Assembly (NCBI GenBank): GCA_001566295.1
Contig: KQ964245.1
Span: forward strand, 1,121,524 to 1,185,523
Length of the DNA: 64,000 bases
Source: Microdochium bolleyi
Lineage: Eukaryota > Ascomycota > Sordariomycetes > Xylariales > Microdochiaceae
Reading direction: 5' to 3'
Position numbers and translations under genes: made by a program. Below the pieces are notes generated by a model. That model did not search any database. It saw only the letters and a list, made by a program, of their open reading frames with translations, and was not told the DNA's origin. This document shows positions 1 to 12,045 of this stretch, piece by piece. Numbering within the stretch: the first letter of the stretch is position 1; every line of letters begins with the position of its first letter.

Positions 1-59
1 GACTATGGTATGCCTCTACTACACCCGAGACACACTACAGAGGAGAGAACTGACTCCCC

Positions 60-1350
60 ATGCCTGACCAGTATCGCCCAGGCTTCGGCGGTGGCGGCGG
101 CTTCGACCCCGAAGACATGTTCAACATGGCGCGCTCCGGCGGCATGATGCGCGGCGCTGCGATGCGCCGCTTCGACGAATACTTCCGATGCTATCCCCTC
201 GTCATGGCCCCAGGTAGCGAACGGCCAGAGCTTAATTTCGGCTCCAAGATTTTCCTCCCGCCGTCGGCCCTGCAGAAGATTTCACAGCTGCATGTCCAGT
301 GGCCGCTCATGATGGAGCTCGTGAACGGCGAGAAGGACCGCATGACGCATGCTGGTGTCCTCGAGTTCGTCGCTGAAGAGGGACGGGCATACATTCCACA
401 ATGGGTATGGCAGGCACACGGCAGTCTCATTCGATAACCGCAGGTGCGAGAGCTGACAATTGTCGTTCATACAGATGATGCAGTCACTACAGCTCGACGT
501 CGGCGACATGATCCAGATCAAATCCACCTCACTCGAATTGGCCAAAATGGTCAAGCTGCAGCCACAGTCGACCAATTTCCTCGAAATCAGCGACCCCAAA
601 GCGGTGCTGGAGAAGGCATTTAGGAACTTTGCTACACTCACCCGCGGTGACGTCTTCAACTTCGAGTACAACGACGAAGTATACGAGGTAGCCGTGCTCG
701 AGGTCAAGCCAGAGACAGAGAAGATGGGCGTGTGCATGATTGAGACAGACGTGTCGGTCGAGTTCGCCCCGCCCGTGGGCTACGTTGAGCCGCAGAAGGG
801 CAGCGGCACAAGCACACCGCGGAGCACACGCGGCGCTGGCGGCGGTCTTCCCCCTGGTGGTCTGCTGCGCAACCAGGGCACCATGGCTCAGAGCATCAAC
901 TACGACTCCATCAAGCCCGAGGCCAGCACTGCCGCGGCCGGCGCGCGTGCCGCGTCATCACACTTCCTCAACGAGGGCCACAAGCTGGTCTCCAAGAAGG
1001 GCAGCAAGGCCCCCACCCCAAAAGCCTCGACACCAGTCGCTGGCTCTTCGTCAAACGTGCCTCCTCCTCCGCGCCGCACGACGAATGGGCCCATGCCGCT
1101 CCGGCTCCCGCCAAACAAACTCTTCTTCGGCTACGATGTCAAGCCGGTCAAGACAGACGCCGACAAGGAGGCCGAGAAGGAGAACGCCCAGCAACCGCAC
1201 TTTGCGGGACAGGGCCAGACGCTGAGAGGCGGCGTCGTCAAGAAGAAGGACGCGTCGGAAGAGGGCAGCAAGCCGTCAAAGTCTGACGAGAAGAAGACAA
1301 AGACGGAAGGCAGTGGAGGACGGAGGCTCGATGGGAAGAAAGCGACTTAG
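60..1350 (+). CDS. UFD1: Ubiquitin fusion degradation protein 1 (Ufd1)
   Basis: Ufd1 pairs with Npl4 as the ubiquitin-binding adaptor of the Cdc48/p97 segregase, which extracts ubiquitinated substrates in ER-associated and nuclear degradation. Two exons, 60-404 and 475-1350, flank a 70-bp intron (GTATGG...ACAG) and give 406 aa. The Ufd1 N-terminal double-psi barrel region spans about residues 35-230 (FDEYFRCYPL, MMELVNGEKDRMTHAGVLEF, LEISDPKAVLEKA). A low-complexity tail follows, with an FAGQGQTLR segment near residues 358-366 that fits the FxGxGxxL Cdc48-binding SHP box. The N-terminus is Gly-rich before the barrel. The start is the first in-frame ATG, and only 59 bases lie upstream, so a further 5' exon cannot be excluded. 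Identity is secure. Confidence 0.93.
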
Positions 1351-2260
1351 CGCCTGTGTAGAAATTTAACACTGACACGGCGTTGATAAGCTACAGTGCT
1401 CAGAATCCTAGCTAGAATGGGCATGCACCTTTTTTACCCACATGTCTCTCCGGTGTCGTAGGGCTGAGGTTCAGGCTCTTGACAATAATGCAATCTATCA
1501 TTGCAAAGCGGAACTAGCATTGGTGGTGCGCAGCTGCAGAGACCGCTGGGCGCGTGTAGGTGCTTCTATGTGAAGATTCATGCCCATCTGCCGCATCTAT
1601 TCAGAGGAGTGTCAGCGATGTCATCGTGATCGACACTCTATGTCCAGATCAAATAAAGACAGGAAAGTATCATCTTAAGCCATGGTCTTGTCATTTACAC
1701 AACTATCCTTGTTCTAGTAGAAGTAGTTGTTGTCCTCGCATTGTGCAAGAACAACCACTCCCATCGGAAGATATAGCCGGTAGGTGAGATACGATCAGAG
1801 AAAAACAAGAGAATAGAACCAGCTGCAGCTCGGCAACCCATTTGTGCCGCGGGGATATCATGACTATGAAAGCAACAGCAGGCCAGGAATCCGGCCAAGA
1901 CAAAACATGCGCGGGAGAAAGATGGCTCGGCATCGGCCAGGACCGCCAGGAGTCTTTACGAGCACTTGAAACAAAAGGACAACAGATTCAAGCCCCAAAA
2001 CAGATAAACAGCACCATCCGCCATTAATGCACCCTGCCGCCATCTATGCAACTCGATGCTTCCACCTTGCCTGCCCGAGACACCTGTAGACACCTGCAAA
2101 TACAACAAGGTCGAGAAAATTCGCAAACGCATATGTTCGTCATGGTCGTCGTGATAATCGTCAAGTAATGTACACTGAGCTGAGCAGTGAATTTGGAGGC
2201 CGCTGTGGAAGCATCTGTGGAAGCCCACGGCTAGACCTGAGGACCGCAGAGTTCGAAATT
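1351..2260. other. Convergent 3' flanks of UFD1 and the AF4-like gene
   Basis: No ORF here has domain character or good codon bias. The stretch holds the 3' ends of two convergent genes. An AATAAAG-type polyadenylation-like word lies near 1653. Confidence 0.6.
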
Positions 2261-4495
2261 TCAGGCCCCATTCGCCGTCGAGCGGCCGTACCGCGCGAGC
2301 TCCTCTGCTGGTCTCCACGGCTCTTTCGTCCGGATGGTCTTGCGCAGGATCTCAAGCGTGATCGGAATCGCTTCCTCGGGTGAGGTCCACGGACCCAAGC
2401 GATCGAGTAGTTTACCCACATCGCCACCATCCTCCGACTTGGACGACCCGTCGTAGGTTCCCAGTGTCCTACGTGCCGTTTCTGCCCCTCGCCACGCGTC
2501 ATGCTGTTCCTTTGAATTCTGCAGCATCTCCTTCGCTACCTCGGGGCTCTCTGGGTACGTCCAAAGCGCCTGGCCTATACTGACCAGCGCGATTCCATGC
2601 ATGCGGAGTAACAGAGCCGTGAGCGGACCGTTCCGCGCACAGTCAGCCCTGATTGATTGGAAGTACGCTTTCAATGACTTCCAGGTCTTGATGGTCTTTG
2701 TCTTCTTCTCTAGATCGCGCGCCTCATTCTCGAGCTTGAATCCAAGCATATATGAGAGAATGGACTGCACTCCTAGGGCCATAGCGGACTGTGCGTCCCG
2801 CTCAGCTGGCGCGGATGTTGGCTGCTTGGCCCCGGTGATACGGTCGCGACTATGCTTAAGCTTGGTACCGAGCTCGATATACTTATGGGACTTCGCACCA
2901 AGGCGCTGAACCAGCTCCGGATTTGCTGCAGGGCGGCGGGTTTCTGGAGGCTGAGTCGCAGGGGTCATTGTTGTCGACAAGCCTGGTGTGCCTACTTGCG
3001 AGCTGCTAGACGTGGCGCGGACCATTGCCGCGGAGTGACGGTTTGAGGGAGTAGCGGGCCGCAAGGATTCAGAAGTGCGCGGTCGCTTTGATGCTTCCGT
3101 AGGATGGCCCTCACCAGCAGCGCGGGGCCGTTTCTTCGCCACCCCAGGTTCGATGCTATCGGACCGGTCGCGAGCGAGACGCTTGCCTTTCGGTTCCAGC
3201 TTAAGTATGCGTTCAACGGTTAACCTGTTCTTCTTCTTGTACTTGAGGACCACGACGAGGCTGTCCTGGCTGTCGTTGTCATTGTCGTTGCGGCTGTCGA
3301 CGTGGATAGTTCTCTCAAGCGGATTTGGCTTGGCCGTTTTATAGGCAGCTGCGCCTTGAGAGTCTGACTTCTGGCTTGCGGAGGAGTCTTTGGAGCTTGA
3401 GGAAGCAGATTTCTTCATCCTCGCCAGTTCCTCCATGACAACCGCAGGCAAGGTTGGTGATAGTAACGGCGGTAAGTTGAAAGCAGGCTTCCGCTTCTTC
3501 GGACTGGGCGACGTGTCACGCTCATCTCGTGGTTTCTTGGGCAAAGACCGTGGAAGGTCGTTAGGGCGCTTCTTTGGACTTGGCCGATTTGAAGACATGT
3601 CGTCTAAACCCTCCACTCGTAGAGGAGACAATAGTGGAGGCACGTATGGCTTTGGCTTTGTGCTTGGCTCCGACTTCTTCAGTAAGGATGAACTGCTCGG
3701 GAGGGACTTCTGAGCGCCGTTGACCCTAGGCGAGGCCGCAGCTGGCCCATTGCTGAGCGGCTTCTTTCCATTCGGCAGTGGTGATGGCCGCATCTCCTTT
3801 GACAGTTTCCTGTCGTGCGAAACTACACGTTCCGGCTTTGGCGGTAAGCCCGCATGGGGAGGCCGCGGCAATGGCCTCTCTGTCCGGCTTAACGCTGGAT
3901 CATCGGGTCTCTGCCGCTTTACGGGCTTCGCATCGAGGTCTGCGGCTTCCGATAGCCTTTTCTTTGGTCTTGATGGTGAGGGACTTCGGGGTCTATGCGG
4001 ATTGGGCCTAGCACTTGACGCTACGCTCGGCGTGCCTCGCTCCTTCTTGATTTCCATCTCTGGTTTCGGAGTGGTCTCCGCTGCCCGCCTCGGCTCCTCC
4101 TGCTCCTTGAGAGCTGGCAGGCGAGGCTTGGGCGTCGTTTCCTCTGGAGCCTCCTTTCTGTTCTTGTAGTCCTTCAGCGACAACTTGGTTTTTGGCTTCT
4201 TGGAGTCAAGAGGTCGGGCCACAGGGGTGTTGTTCGCATGACTGGTCTGCTCCTCCTCTCGAATATCAAAGTACGCTCTCGCGAGAAGAACACCTCGGTC
4301 TGCGTCGCTGACAAAAGTCGTGTATTGGAGCGGTCGGCAGATTTGCTCTTCGAGCTGTTTGGGGTCGCGCGTGGGCGGATAACTCAGTGTCGGGTGCGGA
4401 GAAAGCGTGTGTGGTTCTCTGGGTAGTATTGGCTTGAAGGTTTCCTCAATCGTCTTGGCGACCGCCTCCATCGTGGTCACCCAATACGATTGCAA
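2261..4495 (-). CDS. Disordered nuclear protein with AF4/Ebp1-like C-terminal domain
   Basis: A single uninterrupted frame of 744 aa; a second ATG eight codons in (about 4471) is an alternative start. Residues 1-90 are moderately ordered. Residues 90-520 are Ser/Pro/Lys-rich and disordered, with many SPSPKKR-like basic patches that suit nuclear import, and a short KLSLKDYKNRK motif near residue 105. Residues about 527-744 are predicted helical and begin with SHKYIELGTKLKHSRD. This resembles the start of the C-terminal homology domain of AF4/AFF proteins and of fission yeast Ebp1, a partner of Ell1-Eaf1 in the super elongation complex. If so, it would be a scaffold for RNA polymerase II elongation factors. 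The family call rests on motif recall, so treat it as a hypothesis; the gene itself is solid. Confidence 0.7.
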   Translation of the reverse strand: MQSYWVTTMEAVAKTIEETFKPILPREPHTLSPHPTLSYPPTRDPKQLEEQICRPLQYTTFVSDADRGVLLARAYFDIREEEQTSHANNTPVARPLDSKKPKTKLSLKDYKNRKEAPEETTPKPRLPALKEQEEPRRAAETTPKPEMEIKKERGTPSVASSARPNPHRPRSPSPSRPKKRLSEAADLDAKPVKRQRPDDPALSRTERPLPRPPHAGLPPKPERVVSHDRKLSKEMRPSPLPNGKKPLSNGPAAASPRVNGAQKSLPSSSSLLKKSEPSTKPKPYVPPLLSPLRVEGLDDMSSNRPSPKKRPNDLPRSLPKKPRDERDTSPSPKKRKPAFNLPPLLSPTLPAVVMEELARMKKSASSSSKDSSASQKSDSQGAAAYKTAKPNPLERTIHVDSRNDNDNDSQDSLVVVLKYKKKNRLTVERILKLEPKGKRLARDRSDSIEPGVAKKRPRAAGEGHPTEASKRPRTSESLRPATPSNRHSAAMVRATSSSSQVGTPGLSTTMTPATQPPETRRPAANPELVQRLGAKSHKYIELGTKLKHSRDRITGAKQPTSAPAERDAQSAMALGVQSILSYMLGFKLENEARDLEKKTKTIKTWKSLKAYFQSIRADCARNGPLTALLLRMHGIALVSIGQALWTYPESPEVAKEMLQNSKEQHDAWRGAETARRTLGTYDGSSKSEDGGDVGKLLDRLGPWTSPEEAIPITLEILRKTIRTKEPWRPAEELARYGRSTANGA

Positions 4496-6554
4496 CCCGA
4501 CAGCGTTGCGCGCGGGTGCGATCGGATGTCATGAAAATGGCCTTCAAATTATGAAATTGTGAGGTATGGATGGGGGGTGACGGGTTGTCTGGACGGCGCG
4601 TCGTTGCGCCAGGCACGAGGATCGCCGAGGGTCGTAGGTCGTGGGTCGTGGGTCGTGGACAAGCGCGAGTATTCCTCGATCGCTGTCCTGGTCGTGGCAA
4701 TTGCGCGTGCAGAAGTGTGAGCGCTGCTATCGGAAATGCAGATGTTGTATGTAGTGGAGCGGTTATGCTCAGATCGTGGACAGGAGCCTATCGCGACGGG
4801 TCTGTTTGCATGAGGGCCAGGTCAGCTACAGGACAACGGCAGCGGACAGTGCAGCAGCGCACCAGGCTTCTGTACGCCAGGCCGGAGATTGGCATGCGTG
4901 AAGCTGTGCGACACTGACGGGACAATGATGGACAGGACGGGTGTGGGGTGCGAGACGACGGTCCTAGGTACCGCGCTGCATGGAGCACCTGATTAAGGCT
5001 CGGCGATGTGTTACTCACCGATATGGTCCACAGGCATGAGTTGTATGGGCTGTATTGGGCAAAGATCGGATTCCGGGCGTGCCAGGAAAGTGGTCGCGCC
5101 TAGGGATTGGGATGGGGATGCGGCTGGTCGAGGGTGGTGGAGCGCATCGCTCGCTCGCGCTGTCGTGTCGCGTCGGATCGGGTCGCTGGGCCAGAGAGTC
5201 TGCGGGTTGGGAGAAGCGAGAGGCGGCCGCAGGGGCATCAAGCGCTGGATAGTCGAATCGGTATGTCTGCGATCGGGGTGGGAGAGGCCGGGAGGCGTGG
5301 GAGCCGGTGCTGGCGTGGGTATCGCGGGACGAGGGCCGTTGCGGACTTGGACGGGAGAGAGTCGTGGCTGCGGTCCCAGTCGGGGATGCGATTGAGGTGT
5401 GAGAGGAGCGGAGCGGAAGAGCGCCCTGGGACGCCTGGACTACGGCGTACGGAGTACCTGGGTACCTGCGGGTGGGGACTGCTGGCCGAGGAGGCCTGCT
5501 GATTCGCCAGCCGGGCTGCGACAAGTGCAGGAACCACGCTCGCAGGAACCTCGAAGGCTGAAAAGTGGGCGGCTGTCTACAACCTCTCTAGAACAGTCCA
5601 CCGCCCGGCCAGGACGAGTACCTTTACACAGCAACGGTGCGGCTGGTTTCCATGGCTTTTTCCAATTGCCCGTCCCTTCTCCGTTTGGTGTTGGACGCAT
5701 GTCTCCGTCTGTTGTCTCAAGTGACGATGAAGTACACGTGCCCGCATCACCATGCATTCATTACCTGCAGTGGTTCGACCACAGTCACATCAAGTTGAGG
5801 ACCAGGCAGATCCCCCGGTTGCAGGGTCCTCCGGTGCAGGTGCCTCGCATGTACATCCCAGCCCGTCTCGGCCGTAGACCTGAGGTCGCGCCGAAAGATG
5901 AGTGCTTGTGAATCAGTAGAGTGCACTGTTGTCAAGCAGTGGACATGCATGAGAATGAGTGCATTCGTCTCAGGTTTCAAGCACACAAGACACTCCAGGG
6001 CTGCGTTCGCATCCCGAGGTCATGGTTAACACGCCATAAACAGAGCAGGTTTGCCATGGGCCACACACGTGCCGAGCCCAAGCCAATTACAATGACAAAC
6101 GAGTCCAGAAAGATGTCCTTTTGATTAACAACTACCAGTTCTTCATTGCAGTGCCTGACATCGGGCTAGCATTAGCGTCCGTGGATCCCGCCCCAGGGGC
6201 TTTGGCTGTCATCAGTCAGTGTCGTGAACACAAGCTGTACATGGAGGAGGGGCGGCTCAATTGGGGACCGGCCCCCCAGGCAGGCCCGGCCAGGAATAGC
6301 ACGGTCTGACGTACGTGGGGGTTCTTTTCTACGTGTGCGTTTCACCGTCCGCGGAAGCTCCAGTTTTCAAGCTCGACTGCCAGCTTTGTCTCTTGTCAAC
6401 AACAAATCTTCGAGGCAGCAGCAAGCAAGCAATCATAGCACAATCTCCAGCTCAGCCATTCGGTGCCCGTCAAAGGAATCCGACCTCAAAGTTTCTCTGC
6501 AACATCCCGTCAACCAGCCACGACTCGGGCTCCTCGGACAACCCCGCCGCAGCC
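4496..6554. other. Divergent intergenic region, AF4-like gene / PTH2
   Basis: About 2 kb separates two divergently transcribed genes. Open frames between 5000 and 5900 are short, Arg/Gly/Ser-rich and lack domain character; they look like chance frames in GC-rich DNA. A copy of the dispersed 9-mer ACGGAGTAC is at 5449-5457. A CT-rich stretch just before 6555 probably belongs to the PTH2 promoter or leader. Confidence 0.55.
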
Positions 6555-7443
6555 ATGGCGGACCCCAACGGCACAGCCGTGATCATCGGGACCAGCATCG
6601 TCACCTTTCTCACGGGCTTCTTCCTCGGCGTCTACTCCGTCCGTGGCTACCTCATCTCCCCGGACCTGCGCGCTGAGCGCACCTCGAACCTGAAAGACCC
6701 CATCGAGAGCGACGAGTCCGACATCGACGAGGACGACACCATCCTCGACCACGCACCCAACTGGTCTAACGGCCTCGACGCGGACCGGAAGCAAGGCCTG
6801 CGCCTAGAGCAGGAGGAAGAGGACAAGGCGACGGCAGAGAAGACGAAGAGCAGCAAGAAGAAGGGTGGCAAGAAGGGCGGTGCTGAGGCGAATGCACCCG
6901 CGGCGGGACAGGCAAAGGAGGGTAGCCCGAATGAGGAGTGTAAACTTGTCCTCGTCGTGCGGACCGATCTGGGCATGACAAAAGGTATGCCCATCCCCCT
7001 TTTTTTTTCTTTTTTTTTTTTTCTGGCAACACTTCTACCCATCCCATGACACAAGACAAACAACGCCACACAATTCACAGAAAGCTAACGGCAGCCCCCC
7101 GAATTCACCACAAACAGGCAAAATCGCAGCCCAGTGCTCCCACGCGACACTCGCATGCTACAAGACCCTCTCGCGCGCGCAGGCCAAGAACCCGTCCTCC
7201 GCCGAGGCCAAGATCCTGCAGCGCTGGGAGCGCCTGGGGCAGGCCAAGATCGCGGTGCAGGTCAAGTCCGAGGAGGAGATGCTCGAGCTCATGGGGAAGG
7301 CGCGCAGCCTGGGGATCACAGCCGAGGTGATCCAGGACGCCGGGCGCACGCAGATCGACCCGGGCAGCCTCACGGTGCTGGGCGTGGGCCCCGCGCCAAA
7401 GAGCCAGGTCGATCTCGTGACGAGCTCGCTGAAGCTGTTGTAG
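6555..7443 (+). CDS. PTH2: Peptidyl-tRNA hydrolase 2, membrane-anchored
   Basis: Pth2 cleaves peptidyl-tRNA released from stalled ribosomes. Exons 6555-6984 and 7118-7443 give 251 aa; the 133-bp intron (GTATGC...ACAG) contains long T runs. An N-terminal hydrophobic segment (about residues 8-28, IIGTSIVTFLTGFFLGVYSV) should anchor the protein, as in metazoan PTRH2 at the mitochondrial outer membrane. An acidic then Lys-rich linker follows. The catalytic domain occupies about residues 130-251: KLVLVVRTDLGMTKGKIAAQCSHAT, IQDAGRTQI and GSLTVLGVGP carry the conserved Lys, Gln, His and Asp positions of the family. The junction Gly codon is completed across the intron. ATG context (GCCATGG) is good. 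Confidence 0.93.
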
Positions 7444-8287
7444 GGCTAGAGAGAAGAAGAGGAGGGCCGACCGGGCAGGTGGTGGTTGAAGCGGGCGGGG
7501 CTTACACATCTGCCCTGCGGCAGAGTGAGCGCAGCTATTGGGGATTGTTTCCTCGTGTACACTTGTATTTTATGACGTGTTTGCAGCACCACGGCGAGGC
7601 AGGACTGCGGCATGTGCGTGTGCTGTGCACGCGAAAACACGACGGACGGACATCATTGACGGCAAAAGCCAGAGGCAGTACTGCATCCCTTGACAGGGTT
7701 AACTGGAGCACGGCGTTCTCATGACCAAGACTCAAAACAAAATCATAGACGAGCAAAGCGGGCTGGGAGAATGTTACCATTCACACAACAGGGGACCACC
7801 ACTCCGTGAGGACTGTAACAAACGATGCAGAGCAGGACGTACATACAAGACAAAGCACCAAGGATGACCAAGGATGACGGCAACCTTCATTGTCGCGGAG
7901 CCACGCTGTGCTCGATTGGAATTACTCCACTATGTACCACTTTCGCACGACCAGAAGTTTAAACAACAATATCAAGGGGTATCAGACTGGGAAGAGGCTC
8001 AACGTGCCCCTCAACAGCTAGCTAACAAGCAATGCCCATCGAAGAAAACCAAAACCACGAAATACCTGCTTCGGGACCACGTCCCTGTAATCACTCGCTG
8101 GCTCGCTCTTCAGTAATTTGAGAGAAACCGGGACACCTATGAGTCCAAACATGCTCGACGCCGTAACCCCATGCAAAAGCCCTAGTGGCTCTAATCCAAA
8201 GTTGAAATGCGCCAGCTCGAACGATGCGAAGCATGAGCTTTGTATGTGCAGATTGTGAAGGCATGGCCGTCAAATCCGAGACTTCGC
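7444..8287. other. Convergent intergenic region
   Basis: 3' flanks of PTH2 and of the coiled-coil gene. No supported gene or RNA seen. Confidence 0.6.
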
Positions 8288-10566
8288 TCAGTGAGATCGC
8301 CGCGGCGCGCCGTTCGTGACCGCCGGCATCGAGCTGGGTGAAGCACGCACTTGGGCTGATGTTGTGCTGCCCGTCCGCTGCCTTTTCGGGTCATTGATGC
8401 CATTCGTAGACCCTTCAGACGGCCTTTTGTCTCCGGTACGCGCACCGCTCCGGACCACCAAGTCTACAAGATTGCTAACCTCTTCGATGCGTGCCTGCAG
8501 TGAGTCCTGGCCACGTTGTGACCTAGCAAGCTCCGACTGCAGGCTCTCAAATCGACTGCTGAGCTTCTCCGTGGTGTCAATAGCCTGGCGCCCGAGTGTG
8601 TCCGCCTTGGAGTTGACCTGGTTGAGCTCGCCAAGGATGAGACGTGCCATGTCCTTGGTGGAGACGTTCTTGAACTGCGTGTCCAGATTATTGGCCTGCA
8701 TCGCCACACCGTCAAGCTGATTCTTGACAGCTTGTATGTCGCGATGCAAGACCTGGCTGGTTGGTTCGTGTGGACGTGACGCCATTGTCCTGGTGGCTTC
8801 ATCTAGCCCTTGCAGGCGCTGCATGCAGATCGCCTGCAAAGAATTTATCTTCTCAAGCAGTTTTTGGTCTTCTAGCACTCGGACACGGGATGCGACTGCC
8901 AAATCGGGTGTCTGGCTGGTTGCGTTGCTGCGGTGTGCGGCTTCGAGGGCGGCGATTCGTTCTGGCAGCTTCCCATCCTTGAGGGATTGCACATCTCTGG
9001 TAGTTTCGTCGATCATATCCGCAATGCAGTCATTTGCATCCTTGACAGTCTCGTCAACATCCTTCCGCAAAGACGCAATCTTGCTCGCCACGAATTCCTC
9101 TGTGACAGAAGATGGCAGGATCGCGCCAGGTGCAAGGGTCTTCTTCGAGACATAATCCTTAATAGCAGAAAGCTCTTGTCGGATACTGTTGATACTCAGG
9201 TCATGGTCTTTGACGCGCGAGGGGATCTTACGGTCAAGCCAGGTGTTGACCATCTGGTCGAGGCTCTCGAGATCCAACGAATCGATCTTTTGAGTCGTGT
9301 CGATGACTTCAGCCTTGCATGTTTTGAGAGTTTCCGTCAAGGTGGTACAGTTATTGTCGATCTCCTTAATCCGTCCCGCGAGCTCGTCCTGCACCGACTT
9401 GCACTGGCCGTGCGCAGAATCTAACGTTTCGACCTTGGCCAAGGTCTGTTGCAATAATCGAGAGACATTCTCCGAGCTCTGCTTGCCGGTCGCCTGTGCA
9501 GAGTCGTAACGACCTTTGCTTTCAACCTCAATCCTCCGGAGATCGTTCTTGATCCTCTCAAGCTCGCTCTGGACCGTGTCTGGGGTCTTCTTAGAGTTTT
9601 TGGAAACCTCCTGCAACTGCGCGGTCAGCTGCTTTCGCAGACTGTCGTTCTCCGCTCGCAAGACATCAATTGACTTGATAGATGCTAAGTGCTGAAGTTC
9701 AAGCTGCTGGATCTGCATCTGCCACTTTTCGTTTCGCTCTTCCTGCTCGGAAAATGCCCGGCTATGAGCTGCCAGCTTTTCTTCTTGCTTGTCGAAATGG
9801 CTTTGCATCATCTCGAATTTCCTCTCAAGAGCTTTGGTAGCGCTATCGTCTTTGACAGCATCACCGAGTGATGGTGCAGGTTGCTTGCTTGTCGCGACCA
9901 ATTTCGCGATGAGGCTCTGCAACGCTTTATGTTCGCCCTTGTCGATTTCTGTGATCTTTGCTGACAAGACCTTCGTGTCCTTCTCGTGTTGGCGCTGCTG
10001 CGTGCGCTTCAGCAAGGCTAGGGAGGTGCCCTCGTCTGCTTTCTCTAACTTGGCATTGTTGGCGGTGCGCATTCCGGACTCTGAGTGGCATTTGTCCAGC
10101 TGTGTCTTGACCGACCCTCGCTCAAGGAGGGCGGTACCCCATGTCCAAAACGCATCAGAGATTTCCTGGTGCTCAGTGTTGCTGATTGTTGGGGGTCTGC
10201 ATTTCAGCTCAAGCATGTCGACACGTTTCACGAGTCGTGACGGGGCTCTGTTAGCTGGTCGCAAATCTGTCATATGTATGATTAGCAGCGTACCACTTAC
10301 AGATACCGAGCTGTATGCCACGTACCTGGATCAAGCACCCGACTCGAGGAGTGTCGTCCGCCGCGAGGAGATGTGGGGGCGCCCGCCACGGTGACAGAGG
10401 ATCTTCGAGCAAGGTCCGTTCCGTCATCACGCACTTCTCTCGAGTCGCGGCGGACGGGCCCATTTTGATCGCGTGGCCTGTCTCTCTCCTTGTTGAGCGG
10501 CGGTGGTGGGCGGCGGCGCTCGTCGACATAGGGATTCGTGGGCGGCCGAGGAGGAAGCCCCGCCAT
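8288..10566 (-). CDS. Long coiled-coil protein of unknown function
   Basis: Exons 10566-10326 and 10266-8288, joined across a 59-bp intron (GTACGT, branch-like GCTAATC, GACAG), encode 739 aa. Residues 1-80 are Pro/Arg-rich and disordered (MAGLPPRPP start, charged DR/RD pairs). From about residue 90 almost to the end the protein is Gln/Glu/Lys/Leu-rich with heptad-like spacing and virtually no Pro, indicating extended coiled coil. A Lys/Arg/Ser-rich C-terminus (about residues 690-739, with DKRPSEGS and DPKRQR) could be a nuclear signal. It could be a structural, spindle-pole or chromatin-associated protein, but nothing in it identifies a family. An in-frame ATG at 10599 would add 11 residues. 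Confidence 0.75.
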
Positions 10567-12045
10567 GGTCGAGACCGGGTTGGGTAGACAGTGTGCCACT
10601 CTGGAGGCTGCGTGCTCACCGATGACTCGTAGTCTGGAAACGGTCGCGGTCGTGGCAACTCTCGGACAATATAATCATGACGAGGTCTCGCGGATGAGAA
10701 GGGCGAAGTAGCACAATCCGGGGGCTTGTCCGCGACTACGGACAAGACGCGTTATGCTGGGAGTAGCCGTGTGGGACAAGGCACAGCTACTGGAGACGGA
10801 TCAAGGAAGGCATCGAGCTTTGGTGTTGGTCGTGCTTGTTGAGTTCGTATGCACAATGAGTAGTCTGGATGTGCGGTGGCTTCCCGGCCGTGCTGGCAAG
10901 TGGTAGGACTGACGTGTCGCGTGTGTTGCGCTGCGCTGAGGTTGTGCGGCTCGTTTGCAAGTCTCGTTGGCTTGGTTTGACCAGGGTCCTTGAGGTTCCA
11001 ACCTGGGTGAAGCTGAAGTGCGTTGAACGTTTAAGAGGACCCGAGGGACCCTGCAGGGGAAGAGCGCGACAGGCGCCCAGAAGTGGGGCACTAGCGGGCG
11101 TTGCGGGAAACTTCAGCTTGGAGCTTCCGGGTCGCAACTAAAATGCAAAGAACAGTTGGATCAAGCAGTACATCCAGATCCTAGTGTCTCAGGACAAAAT
11201 TACGTTTGTATCTGGTTCCTGAGGCATCACCTGTTGGCTTTGAGGGAGGGATGCCTTAAGGTACACCTGCATACTTTACCTTATGGTACTAGGTATGCTA
11301 CAATGTTTGCTTCTCGGCCCTCGGCCCGTCCAGGCATGAGCAAACGGTCGGCAGGGGGGCAGGTACCCCTTACCTTTGAACTCCTGAACAAACGGAGCAG
11401 TAGGGAGAGCCTGCGTACTTAGTACGCGTATCTGTATGGAAATGGACGGAAGCTTCCAGACGGCAATGTCCCGGATCGGGGTGCTGGCCTGCCCTGGAGT
11501 TGGTGAGCTGGGGTGTCCTGCTTCGCTGCCACTGATGAGGCAGCAGAAGAGCAATGACAAGCTGCAAGAGTCGGAGTTTTTGGCAGGTCAAGTATGTTGA
11601 AGCTGCAATGCAGTACTGCCACCGGGTAATTAGTCGAGGGCTTATCCGGGGTCTTCGATCAACCAAGCAAGCAGGCATCGGCAAAGGTCACAGTGGACCT
11701 GAGAAGGAACCTTCCAAAGGTTGGAAACAAAATCGAGAGCCTCCCGAGGTCGGATCCACTCGTCCAGATCGGTGCAGCGTGTTACGCGCCCCAGCAGCCG
11801 CGACCAATGACCAGCCCCGTCGCCCGCCAGGCTGGGATCAGTGCAGGTGCAGAGGAGATGCAAGAGCTGCGCCGATTGCAAGCGACTCGAGCAGCGCAAT
11901 CCTCAAAGCTCCAACTAATTTTTGAGACTGCCTCAACCACCACGCACCGCCAGCACGCCAATTCCCCCACAGGATACAGCCAGCCGCCGACACTGCGAAT
12001 CCACGCGCGACCTCCAGCTACCGTACCCGTGCGAAACTGCCCACA
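10567..12045. other. Divergent intergenic region, coiled-coil gene / RVB2
   Basis: About 1.5 kb. Between about 11250 and 11420 there is a local crowding of GGTAC/TACC words. No convincing coding segment. One frame on the minus strand (about 10745-10620) has a protein-like look and ends at a good GTGAGC donor, but I could not connect it to a downstream exon. Confidence 0.5.
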
